A DNA stretch of 64,000 nucleotides from Chloroflexota bacterium. GTDB lineage: Bacteria; Chloroflexota; Dormibacteria; Dormibacterales; Dormibacteraceae. The notes under the pieces are model-generated. The model was given only the letters and a program-made list of their open reading frames with translations, had not been told where the DNA came from and searched no databases. The DNA is taken from NCBI GenBank assembly GCA_005882135.1, contig VBDR01000025.1, positions 62,001-126,000 on the forward strand, read 5' to 3'. The translations under genes were made by a program, and so were the position numbers. Positions 36,144-44,294 of the stretch are shown in pieces. Position 1 is the stretch's first letter, and the number at the start of each line of letters is the position of its first letter.

Positions 36144-37100
36144 ATGGGAGTGGCGATCGCAACGCCTGACCTCGAACCAGACCTCCCGGACTCGCGGCGC
36201 CGCCCGTCCTGGCGAAGCGTCAATTTCCTTCCCTACGCGCTGATCACACCCAGCGTGGCCGTGATCGGCGGTGTCCTCGCCTTCCCGCTCGCGATGCTGG
36301 CCTGGCTTTCTCTGCAGCACTACGGCCTTCGCGAGCTCATAGCCCACCAGGGCGACTGGGTAGGCCTGGGCAACTACCAGGCGATACTGGCCGATCCCCT
36401 CTTTCACCAGGTGATCGTCCGCTCGCTGCTGTTCACGCTGGCATGCGTTGGCCTGACGGTGATTCTCAGCACGTTGATCGCGCTCTTGCTGCTCAAGGTG
36501 CGGCAGGCAGTTCGCGTTCTGGTCATGAGCTCGCTCGTGTTTGTATGGGCCACGCCCGTGATCGTCACCGTCGACATCTGGCAGTGGATGTTCGATTACG
36601 AGTTCGGCGTGATCAACTACGTGCTCACGCAAATCCATGTGGGCAACTTCATCCACCACAACTGGTTCGACAACCCGATCCAGGGGTTTGGTGTTTTCGT
36701 GGCGCTGGTGGTCTGGGGGGCGATCCCGTTTGTCACGATCACGCTGTTCGCCGGTCTGCTGCAGGTGCCCGCAGACGTGGTCGACGCGGCCCGAGTCGAT
36801 GGCGCGGGGCCTTGGCAGACGTTCCGCTTCGTCGTCGCGCCGATTCTCAAACCGATCTTCCTCATCGTGACCTGCCTCTCCACGATCTGGGATTTTGGAG
36901 TTTTCAACCAGATCTACGTAATGCTCAACCAGAGGCCGAGCTCTGACTACTACGTGATCGCGATCTATTCCTACCGCGAGTCGTTCGGGGTCACGCAGTA
37001 CGGCTTGGGTGCAGCCATCGCGGTCGTGATGGTGCTCGTTCTGGTCATCGTCACCTTCTTTTACGTAAGGGAGACGGTCAAGGTGGCGGAGATCGCATGA
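36144..37100 (+). CDS. Carbohydrate ABC permease (MalF type), amino sugar importer
   Basis: This 318-residue CUT1 permease has the EAA loop DVVDAARVDGAGPWQTF (about 210-226) and six helices. It starts 36 bp after the binding protein gene and overlaps the next permease by ATGA. No ATPase lies in the operon, so a shared one elsewhere is needed. Confidence 0.88.
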   Translation: MGVAIATPDLEPDLPDSRRRPSWRSVNFLPYALITPSVAVIGGVLAFPLAMLAWLSLQHYGLRELIAHQGDWVGLGNYQAILADPLFHQVIVRSLLFTLACVGLTVILSTLIALLLLKVRQAVRVLVMSSLVFVWATPVIVTVDIWQWMFDYEFGVINYVLTQIHVGNFIHHNWFDNPIQGFGVFVALVVWGAIPFVTITLFAGLLQVPADVVDAARVDGAGPWQTFRFVVAPILKPIFLIVTCLSTIWDFGVFNQIYVMLNQRPSSDYYVIAIYSYRESFGVTQYGLGAAIAVVMVLVLVIVTFFYVRETVKVAEIA

Positions 37101-37999
37101 TCGCGCCCGGGACCGCTCAAGGCGTCCGGGGAGCTGCGCGCGCCGCCACACAGACGAATCTGCGGGTCGACCTGTGGCAGCGCTCCAGACAGCTGGTGTA
37201 CGACGCGATGGGTGTTGTCGTGGCGCTGGTCATGCTGTTCCCGATCTACTGGATGGTGGCAACCGCTTTCAAGCCGGGCCGCGACATCCTCAGCCTCACG
37301 CCGAAGTGGATCCCCGCGCCCTTCACGCTCCAGAACTTCCAGGACGCAATCGCGCGGCCGTTCTTCATCGACGATGTCAAGAACAGCGTAGTGGTGGTCG
37401 GGGTGATGCTCGTGCTCGCGCTGGCGATCGCGTTCCTGGCGGCGGTCGGCACGGCTCGGTTCGGGTTCCGAGGCCGGACGGCGTTCCTGGTCATGATCAT
37501 CGGCGTCCAGATGGTGCCGTTGAACGCGCTGATCATCCCGCTCTATCTGATGCTCGACCGCCTCGGACAGACCGACGCGCTGGTCGGCGTCATCGGCGTC
37601 TACCTCGCGGTGGTGCTGCCCTTCATGGTCTGGACGCTGCGAGGGTTCGTCGCCAACATTCCGGCAGAGCTCGAAGAGTCCGCCATGATCGACGGCTGCA
37701 CTCGCGTCGGCGCTTTCTGGCGGATCACATTTCCGCTCGTCGGTCCCGGCCTGGTCGCGACCGCCATCTTCGGCTTCATCCAGGCCTGGAATGAGTACAT
37801 CATCGCCTACGTCCTGCTGTCGAGCCCGAACAACCAGACCCTGACCGTGTGGCTTGCCTCGTTCACCACCAACCACGGTCCGCAGTGGGGCCCGCTCATG
37901 GCCGGCGCCACCCTGACGGGGCTTCCCGTGGTCGCGTTTTTCCTGATCCTTCAGCGCTACCTCGCCGGCGGCCTGACCGCGGGGGCCGTCAAGGGATGA
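37097..37999 (+). CDS. Carbohydrate ABC permease (MalG type), amino sugar importer
   Basis: This 300-residue CUT1 permease has the EAA loop ELEESAMIDGCTRVGAF (about 190-206) and the normal GLTAGAVKG end of this family. It is coupled on both sides (ATGA at 37097 and at 37996). Confidence 0.88.
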   Translation: MIAPGTAQGVRGAARAATQTNLRVDLWQRSRQLVYDAMGVVVALVMLFPIYWMVATAFKPGRDILSLTPKWIPAPFTLQNFQDAIARPFFIDDVKNSVVVVGVMLVLALAIAFLAAVGTARFGFRGRTAFLVMIIGVQMVPLNALIIPLYLMLDRLGQTDALVGVIGVYLAVVLPFMVWTLRGFVANIPAELEESAMIDGCTRVGAFWRITFPLVGPGLVATAIFGFIQAWNEYIIAYVLLSSPNNQTLTVWLASFTTNHGPQWGPLMAGATLTGLPVVAFFLILQRYLAGGLTAGAVKG

Positions 38000-39450
38000 C
38001 GTCGGTCGAGGAGCTCGCTCTGCGCTGCTTGTTTCCGGGCTTCGAGGGCTCCGAAGCACCCGATTGGGTGCGCCGCCGGGTGGCGTCCGGCCTTGGCGGC
38101 GTCGTCCTTTTCGCGCGCAATGTCGACGCGCCGGAGCAGCTGACCGCCCTCAGCGACGCGCTGCACGGCGAGCGCCCGCAGCTTGTCATCGCCATCGACG
38201 AGGAAGGGGGTGACGTGACGCGCCTCGAGGCCAGAAGCGGAAGCTCATATCCGGGCAACCTCGCGCTTGGCGTCGCCGATGACGTGGGCCTCACCCGCGA
38301 CGTCGCCGCCGCCATAGGCGCTGAGCTGGCCAGGCGCGGTATCGATCTCGACCTTGCTCCGGTCGCCGACGTGAACAGCAACCCGCTCAACCCTGTGATC
38401 GGCGTCCGCTCGTTCGGCTCCGACGCATCACCCGTGGCAAGACACACCGCGGCCTGGATCGAAGGCTTGCAGAGCACCGGGGTGGCCGCATGCGCGAAGC
38501 ACTTCCCGGGTCACGGCGACACCTCGATCGACTCGCACCTCGCGCTCCCGGTCGTCGACGAGGATCCGCACCTGCGTGCGCTCCAGCCATTCCGGTCGGC
38601 GATCTCATCTGGCGTGAAGGCAATCATGAGCGCGCACATCGTGGCGACCGCGATCGATCGAGCTCCCGCGACGATAAGCCGCAGGATCATGACCGCTCTG
38701 CTGCGCGACGAGCTGGGTTTCAAGGGGATCGCGATCACCGACGGCCTGGAGATGCGGGGCCTCAGCGATGGCGTGGGGATGACGGAGGGCGCGGTCTTGT
38801 CCTTGATCGCCGGCTGCGACGCGCTCTGCATCGGAGGCGGCCTCGCGGGTGAAGACGCGGTGGAGGACATAGTTCGCGCCGTGGCCGCCGCGATCAGGCA
38901 GGGCCGCCTGGCGGAGGAGCGCCTGAACGAAGCGGCCTCGCGCGTGGACGCGCTCGCCGCGTGGTGTTCACATCGAGGAGAAAGCGGCCGGGAATCTCGC
39001 GACATCGGACTGGTCGCCGCTCGCCGCGCGGTCGTCGCCGAGGGACCGATTCGCATCGGCGGCGAGGCGGTGGTCGCTCGCTTCACGACCCCCACCTCGA
39101 TGGTGGCGGGCGGCGTTCCATGGGGGATGGCCGCCGCGCTTTCGACGCAAGGCGTGCGCGTCTCGGCTTTCGACGTCGACGCCGAGGGCGGAGCACATTC
39201 GCTCGAGGCGCCGTTGAGGGTTGCCGCCGGCAAGAGCCTGGTCGCGGTCGTGCGCGACCTCCATCGCCGTCTGGCGCAGCGGGAAGCGATCGACTCGCTG
39301 CTCGGCAGCCGCCCCGACGCCGTCGTCGTCGAGATGGGCCTGCCGCTCTGCAGGCCTGGCGGCGCAATGGCCTACATTGCGACCAACGGATCGGCGCGCG
39401 TGTGCGCCGAAGCCGCGGCTGAGGTCATGACAGGGATGACCGCCCCTTGA
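37996..39450 (+). CDS. nagZ: Beta-N-acetylhexosaminidase NagZ (GH3), cytoplasmic
   Basis: This enzyme cleaves GlcNAc from imported muropeptides or GlcNAc-MurNAc. Residues 1-330 are the GH3 barrel with ARNV, the loop KHFPGHGDTSIDSH (His/Asp acid-base dyad intact) and the nucleophile ITDGLEMRG. There is no signal peptide, so it works inside the cell after ABC import. A further 150 residues form a second alpha/beta domain absent from short proteobacterial NagZ but found in Gram-positive-type enzymes. The start is ATG 37996, overlapping the permease stop. Confidence 0.9.
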   Translation: MTSVEELALRCLFPGFEGSEAPDWVRRRVASGLGGVVLFARNVDAPEQLTALSDALHGERPQLVIAIDEEGGDVTRLEARSGSSYPGNLALGVADDVGLTRDVAAAIGAELARRGIDLDLAPVADVNSNPLNPVIGVRSFGSDASPVARHTAAWIEGLQSTGVAACAKHFPGHGDTSIDSHLALPVVDEDPHLRALQPFRSAISSGVKAIMSAHIVATAIDRAPATISRRIMTALLRDELGFKGIAITDGLEMRGLSDGVGMTEGAVLSLIAGCDALCIGGGLAGEDAVEDIVRAVAAAIRQGRLAEERLNEAASRVDALAAWCSHRGESGRESRDIGLVAARRAVVAEGPIRIGGEAVVARFTTPTSMVAGGVPWGMAAALSTQGVRVSAFDVDAEGGAHSLEAPLRVAAGKSLVAVVRDLHRRLAQREAIDSLLGSRPDAVVVEMGLPLCRPGGAMAYIATNGSARVCAEAAAEVMTGMTAP

Positions 39451-40325
39451 GCGAGAGCCCGCACCCTCGCGCCGATGAGCTCGACGAGCTCACTGCGTTT
39501 GAGTTCGTCGCCCTCATGCACGCGGAGGACGTCGCGGCGGTGAGCGCGATTGGGCCTCAGATCGACCAGGTGGCTCGCGCCGTCGAGGCGATCGCGGAGC
39601 GCCTGCGGGCGGGCGGGCGGCTGCATTACTTCGGCGCAGGCACAAGCGGCCTGATCGCCCGCCTCGACGCAGCCGAATGCCCGGCCACCTTCGGCGTTGC
39701 CCCCGACCTCGTCCAGGCCTACGCCGTCGACGAAGCCGCCGCCGAGGACGATCGCGATCTCGGTCGCGACACGGCGCGCGACGCAGGGATCGGTCCGAGG
39801 GATGCGGTCGTCGGCATCAGCGCCAGCGGTGGCACCGCCTACGTCCTGGGCGCGCTTGACCGCTCCGCCAGTGAGGGCGCGCTCCAAGTTGCGATCACGT
39901 GCCACCCGGGATCGCCCCTCGGCGCCGCGGTCGACATTGCGATCGAGGTCGACACCGGTCCTGAGGTGATCGCGGGCTCGACGCGCCTCAAAGCCGGCAC
40001 GGTCCAGAAGCTGGTGCTCAACATGCTCAGCACTGCGGTTTTGACCCGGCTCGCGCACACCCACCGAGGTCGGATGGTCGGCGTCGTGGCTGCCAACGAC
40101 AAGCTCCGCGCACGGGCCGCGCTCGTGGTGGCGATGCTGGGCGGGGTCTCGGCCGACGAGGCTGCTGCAGCTCTCGAGGCAGCCGCCGGCAGCCCCAAGA
40201 CCGCGATCGTCATGCTGCGTCGGGGCGTCGGCGCGGACGATGCCCGCGAGCTGCTGGATGGGGCCGCTGGCGATCTCAAGATCGTGCTCGCCGCCGGGCG
40301 CGCGCAGGGCGCTTCCGCGGAGTGA
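39447..40325 (+). CDS. murQ: N-acetylmuramic acid 6-phosphate etherase
   Basis: MurQ removes the lactyl ether from MurNAc-6-P to give GlcNAc-6-P and lactate. The SIS-fold signature GAGTSGLIARLDAAECPATF is complete (about 67-86) with the catalytic glutamate, and the second conserved region, TRLKAGTVQKLVLNMLST, is present (about 178-195). The length is 292 residues. The start is TTG within a TTGA overlap. The product feeds NagA, encoded next. Confidence 0.94.
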   Translation: MSESPHPRADELDELTAFEFVALMHAEDVAAVSAIGPQIDQVARAVEAIAERLRAGGRLHYFGAGTSGLIARLDAAECPATFGVAPDLVQAYAVDEAAAEDDRDLGRDTARDAGIGPRDAVVGISASGGTAYVLGALDRSASEGALQVAITCHPGSPLGAAVDIAIEVDTGPEVIAGSTRLKAGTVQKLVLNMLSTAVLTRLAHTHRGRMVGVVAANDKLRARAALVVAMLGGVSADEAAAALEAAAGSPKTAIVMLRRGVGADDARELLDGAAGDLKIVLAAGRAQGASAE

Positions 40326-41452
40326 AGACCTTGCTGCGCGGCGTGCTGCATGGCGCCCGCGGTGCGGACGCGGTGCTGATCGAAGGCGAGCTCATCACCT
40401 GGGTCGGTCGGGGCGAGCCACCGCAGCGACCTGATGAGGAGGTGGTGGCCGGCCTTGGCGAGGTGATCGCCCCAGGCTTCATCGACCTCCAGGTCAACGG
40501 CTACGCCGGACATGACGCGGCCGCCGGAGCCGACGCCATCGCGGCGCTGTCCGAGGCCCTGCCAGCCACCGGCGTCACCGCGTTCCTGCCGACGCTCATC
40601 TCAGCCCCTGTCGAGGTCGGAGCCGAGTTCGCGGCGTCCGTCGGGGCCGCCGCCGAAGCGACCGGCGCGCGGGTGCTCGGCGCGCACATCGAAGGGCCCT
40701 TTCTCAACCCGTCGTTCCGAGGTGCGCACCTTCGCTCGCACCTCGCCGATCCGACACCCGAGAACGTGGACGTCATCCTGGCCGCTCGGCCGCGACTGGT
40801 CACGATCGCGCCCGAGCTGCCCGGAGCGCTTGCCGCCGTCGAGCGTCTGCATGGCGCGGGCGTTGTAGTGGCGGCCGGTCATACGGGCGCCGACTTCGAG
40901 CAGGGCCGCAAGGCGATCGCGGCCGGAGTCCGTTTTGCGACGCACATCTACAACGCGATGCCGTCAGTCCACCACCGCCGGCCGGGCATCGCGCTGGCCC
41001 TGCTGCTCGATCCTCTCGTGACAACCGGCCTGATCGCCGACGGCGAGCATGTGCATCCCGCGGTGTGCGAGGAGCTCCTGCGCATCAAGGGGGGCTCGCG
41101 CATCGCGCTGACGACAGACCAGACCTCCGCCGCGGGCGCGCCGCCCGGCGCCTACGCGCTTTCAGGCCGTCCGGTGGTCAGCGACGGGAGGGTGGTCCGG
41201 CTGCAGGACGGGACGCTGGCCGGGAGCGCGGCCGCCATGCCCGACCTTGTGCGCCTGATTGCGCGTTTGCCCGGCATGACCGTCGTGCGCGCGATCAGCC
41301 TCGCTTCGGCCGTGCCCGCGCGCGTACTTGGCGAGTCACGATTGGGACGCATCAGCGAGGGTTCGTGCGCGGACCTGGTCATCCTGGACGCCGACCTGCA
41401 CGTCCGGCTGACCATGATCCGAGGAGTGGTGAAATTTCGCCGACCCTCCTAG
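40322..41452 (+). CDS. nagA: N-acetylglucosamine-6-phosphate deacetylase
   Basis: NagA makes glucosamine-6-P and acetate from GlcNAc-6-P. The metal glutamate is in HIEGPFLN, the histidines in AGHTGADF and THIYNAMPSVHHR, and the catalytic aspartate in LTTDQTSAAG. At 376 residues it is typical. The GTG start overlaps murQ. The next gene begins 19 bp before its stop. Confidence 0.93.
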   Translation: MKTLLRGVLHGARGADAVLIEGELITWVGRGEPPQRPDEEVVAGLGEVIAPGFIDLQVNGYAGHDAAAGADAIAALSEALPATGVTAFLPTLISAPVEVGAEFAASVGAAAEATGARVLGAHIEGPFLNPSFRGAHLRSHLADPTPENVDVILAARPRLVTIAPELPGALAAVERLHGAGVVVAAGHTGADFEQGRKAIAAGVRFATHIYNAMPSVHHRRPGIALALLLDPLVTTGLIADGEHVHPAVCEELLRIKGGSRIALTTDQTSAAGAPPGAYALSGRPVVSDGRVVRLQDGTLAGSAAAMPDLVRLIARLPGMTVVRAISLASAVPARVLGESRLGRISEGSCADLVILDADLHVRLTMIRGVVKFRRPS

Positions 41453-42306
41453 GTCTGGACATCGGTGGCTCCTCCAGCCGTGCCCGGCTGCGCGCCAACG
41501 GTCACCCTGCCCTGGAGGCTGAAGGTCCGGGCGCCAACGTCGCCACGCTCGATCCGCGCCTCGTCGATGAACGCCTCTCGGCGCTGCTCGGCGAGCTTGG
41601 CGACGTCCATCCCGCGGCCTGCTGCGCCGGCGCCGCGGGTGCGGAGGTCCCGGCTGCGCGCATGCGGCTGCAGAGCCTGCTCGAGCGAATGCTGCCGGGC
41701 TGCCGCTTGAGCGTGGTGCACGACGCGCGCCTGGTCCTCGCGGCGGCCGGGTTGGATGCCGGCACCGCCCTGATCGCCGGCACGGGCTCTGTCGCCTACG
41801 GCCGCAGCGCGGATGGTCGCGAAGCGCAACGCGGCGGATGGGGATGGATGGTGGGCGACGACGGCGGCGGCGCGTGGATCACACGCGAGGCCGCTCGCGA
41901 GGTCATGAGTCGAACCGACGCTGGTCGACCGCAGGGACCGCTGGCGGAGGCGCTTCTGAGGGCGGGCGGAGCCAGCGACCCCAGGCAGCTCGTGGCCAAT
42001 CTGCACGCGATGCACGAGCCAATGCAATGGGCGGCGCTCGCCTCTGCAGTCTTCGCGACCGCCGGCGCCGACCCAGGCTCGACGGAGATCGTATGGCGCG
42101 CGGCGGCGGCGCTGTCTGGATTGGTCGGCGAGGTGCAGGCGTCGCTGGGCCTCGACGGACCGGTGGTGCTGGCCGGGGGACTGCTTCTCCACCAGCCGCT
42201 TCTCGAGACCGCTGTCCGCGAAATGACCGACGCACCTTGCGTGCGGCTCGAACAGCCGCCCGTCGAGGGCGCGCTGCGGCTCGCGGAAGAGGCGTTGCGC
42301 GAGTGA
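41434..42306 (+). CDS. BadF/BadG-type sugar kinase, probable GlcNAc/MurNAc kinase
   Basis: This ASKHA-fold kinase of about 290 residues has phosphate-1 LLGLDIGGSSSRARL, phosphate-2 GTALIAGTGSVAYG and the later VVLAGGLLL. In PTS-free recycling a kinase of this group phosphorylates MurNAc and GlcNAc after import. No ATG, GTG or TTG precedes the conserved N-terminus in frame. The best start is ATT 41434, seven nt after GAGGAG (41421-41426), giving a protein beginning (M)SPTLLGLDIGG. Start certainty is moderate; the family call is good. Confidence 0.82.
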   Translation: MSPTLLGLDIGGSSSRARLRANGHPALEAEGPGANVATLDPRLVDERLSALLGELGDVHPAACCAGAAGAEVPAARMRLQSLLERMLPGCRLSVVHDARLVLAAAGLDAGTALIAGTGSVAYGRSADGREAQRGGWGWMVGDDGGGAWITREAAREVMSRTDAGRPQGPLAEALLRAGGASDPRQLVANLHAMHEPMQWAALASAVFATAGADPGSTEIVWRAAAALSGLVGEVQASLGLDGPVVLAGGLLLHQPLLETAVREMTDAPCVRLEQPPVEGALRLAEEALRE

Positions 42307-43295
42307 GCCGCTTTCGGGCCGAGATCGCGGAGCAGCCCGAGATCGCGGGCCGGCTTCTCGTTCATGGCGCCCCCATCGCGAACAAGATCGCGGCGCGAAT
42401 CCGCCAGGCGGCTTCGAGGGGCTTCGCCATCGCTGCGCGAGGCAGCTCCGACAACGCGGCGCTGTATGCGAAGTATCTCTTCGGGGCAAAAAACCAGGCC
42501 CTCGTGGCCCTGGTCGCGCCGTCGCTGTTCACGCACTACGCACGACCACCTCGACTCGAAGGCCAGTGCGTGCTGGGCATCTCGCAGTCCGGCGAGTCGC
42601 CGGATGTGATCGCTGTCATCGAGGAGGCAGGACGGCAGGACTGCATCACGGTCGCGATCACCAACCAATCGGGGTCGAAGCTCGCTCGTGCGGCCGAGCT
42701 GGTCCTTCCCCTCGACGCGGGACCGGAGGTCAGCGTGCCCGCCTCGAAGACCTATACCGCGAGCCTCTTGGCGCTCGCCATCATCTCCCAAGCGCTGAAC
42801 CCCGACCCCTCCTTCGAAGCAGCCCTCGCCAGCGTGCCGGCGGCGATCACGCGCGTCCTGGAAAAGGAAGCGGAGCTGGAAGCCTTCGTGCCGGGCCTGA
42901 TGGGCCCGCGGGCCATCGTGCTCGGCCGCGGATTCAACTTCTCGACCGCGGAGGAGATCGCATTGAAGCTCAGCGAGACCAGCTACGTCCTCGCACGCGC
43001 GTGGTCGGTGGCGGACTTCGAGCACGGCCCCATCGCCATCGTGGAGGCCGGTCTGCCCGTCGTCATCGTCGACGGAGGGGGGCCGGTGGCCTCAGACCTG
43101 GAGTCGGTCGGGGCGCGCCTCGAAGCCAAGGGCTGCCACGTGCTGCGCCTGTCCGACGAATCAGGCCTTCCGGAAGAGCTGACCCCCATCACGCTGGCCG
43201 TGCGCGGCCAGCTGCTTGCCCACCACGTCGCGGCGGCGCGCGGTATCGACCCCGACCGCCCGCGCACGATTCAGAAGGTCACCCGTACCTGGTAG
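42303..43295 (+). CDS. SIS domain protein, probable glucosamine-6-phosphate deaminase (NagB-II/GlmS isomerase-like)
   Basis: It has two tandem SIS domains in 330 residues, with EIAEQPEIAGRL at the start (as in the GlmS isomerase half), RGSSDNAALYAKYL, GISQSGESPDV and KTYTASLLALA. The glutaminase domain of GlmS is missing, which is the pattern of NagB-II/AgaS-like deaminases converting GlcN-6-P to Fru-6-P and ammonia. It is the last gene of the operon, completing the route to glycolysis. The GTG start overlaps the kinase stop. Confidence 0.88.
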   Translation: MSRFRAEIAEQPEIAGRLLVHGAPIANKIAARIRQAASRGFAIAARGSSDNAALYAKYLFGAKNQALVALVAPSLFTHYARPPRLEGQCVLGISQSGESPDVIAVIEEAGRQDCITVAITNQSGSKLARAAELVLPLDAGPEVSVPASKTYTASLLALAIISQALNPDPSFEAALASVPAAITRVLEKEAELEAFVPGLMGPRAIVLGRGFNFSTAEEIALKLSETSYVLARAWSVADFEHGPIAIVEAGLPVVIVDGGGPVASDLESVGARLEAKGCHVLRLSDESGLPEELTPITLAVRGQLLAHHVAAARGIDPDRPRTIQKVTRTW

Positions 43296-43318
43296 CGCCA
43301 GGTCGTCATCGAGGACGA

Positions 43319-43516
43319 TCATGGCCGCTTCATCACATTCAGGCACTCGAGCGCGTCCTCGACGCCGGACACAGCCTCCACACCGCAGCCGGCTTGCTCC
43401 AGCCACCTCCGCACCTGCTGCCGTTTGCGCGCGCCGGTCAAGACGAGCAGGACCCACGGTGTCGATCGCGGCATCGACCCTTCGCCATCGGTAGGAGAGA
43501 ACGCGACCACGGCCAC
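43319..43516 (-). pseudogene. Broken receiver-domain remnant
   Basis: The 65-residue frame reads like the first half of a response regulator (WVLLVLTGARKRQQVRRWLE, then AGCGVEAVSGVEDALECLN) but lacks the acidic pair and stops before the phospho-aspartate strand. Just beyond, in another frame, MIVLDDDLALPG resembles that missing strand. A frameshift followed by loss of the rest by the convergent sugar operon would explain it. It lies 5 bp downstream of an intact receiver gene. It may instead be a short expressed peptide. Confidence 0.45.
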
Positions 43517-43521
43517 CGCGC

Positions 43522-43890
43522 CTATACCGCCATCAGTCGATTGACCTCCTCACGCAAGAGCGCGAGGTCGACGGGCTTGGCAAGAAAGCTGTCGACGCCG
43601 CTGCCTTCGAGCGACCGCCGCACATCGTCCGAAAGGTCGCCGGTGAGCGCGATGACCTTGATCGGACGCAGCACATACCGTTTCCGCAGCAGCTGCAGGA
43701 CCTCAATGCCGTCGTACATCGGCATATGCACGTCGAGGATCACAAGCTGGAAGTCGCCGCTCGAGCCCATCTCGAGGGCGCGATTGCCATCGAAGGCGGT
43801 CGAGACCGAGAAGCCCTCAGCCTCGAGAAAGTAGGTGAGCAGCTCCGCGCTTGCGGGGTCGTCGTCGGCGACAAGGATCCGGGCGCTCAC
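43522..43890 (-). CDS. Stand-alone receiver (CheY-like) protein
   Basis: It is a single receiver domain of 122 residues with acidic D9-D11, phospho-acceptor D53 (VILDVHMP), T83 (ALTGD) and K105 (AKPVD), all present. It has no output domain. It is coupled to the preceding receiver by ATGA and lies downstream of the hybrid kinase, so it probably accepts phosphate from it. Confidence 0.9.
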   Translation of the reverse strand: MSARILVADDDPASAELLTYFLEAEGFSVSTAFDGNRALEMGSSGDFQLVILDVHMPMYDGIEVLQLLRKRYVLRPIKVIALTGDLSDDVRRSLEGSGVDSFLAKPVDLALLREEVNRLMAV

Positions 43891-44294
43891 TGAGCCGTGA
43901 CGCGCGTCCCATCTCCATTCCCCGCCGCCACGAACTGCCGAACCTCAAAGCCAAACGTCCGCGTGTCGATCGGCTTCGATATATACCCGGCGCATCCCGC
44001 ATTCAACGCCTGCTGGCGGTCGCCGGTCATGGCGTGCGCGGTGAGCGCCACGACCGGGATTGCGGACGTGGCCGGATCTGCTTTGAGCACGCGCGTCACG
44101 GTAAGCCCGTCCTGGCCCGGGAGCTGGATGTCCATGAGGATCAGGTCCGGCACGCACTCGCGAAGCTCATCGAAAACCTCGGGTCCGGAGGCCGCGATCC
44201 GCACCTCGTAACCTTCGAGCTCCAGCACGGCGCGCGCGAGCAGCTGGTTGGCCTCGTTGTCTTCGACGACCAGGATCAGGCTTGGCTTGGTCAT
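43887..44294 (-). CDS. Stand-alone receiver (CheY/DivK-like) protein
   Basis: It is a single receiver of 135 residues with E11-D12, D55 (LMDIQLPG), T85 (ALTAHAM) and K107 (SKPID). The ALTAHAM segment is typical of receivers in phosphorelays. The start overlaps the hybrid kinase stop and its own stop overlaps the next receiver, so the three are made together. Confidence 0.9.
   Translation of the reverse strand: MTKPSLILVVEDNEANQLLARAVLELEGYEVRIAASGPEVFDELRECVPDLILMDIQLPGQDGLTVTRVLKADPATSAIPVVALTAHAMTGDRQQALNAGCAGYISKPIDTRTFGFEVRQFVAAGNGDGTRVTAQ

Noticed and set aside
36105-38059. Long minus-strand frames opposite the amino sugar permeases
   Set aside because: They are full of D, H, R and Q as expected for the antisense of membrane proteins, and no motif is present.
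43161-43457. Continuous minus-strand frame carrying MIVLDDDLALPG
   Set aside because: Most of it is antisense to the SIS gene; I keep it only as evidence for a broken receiver, not as a gene.
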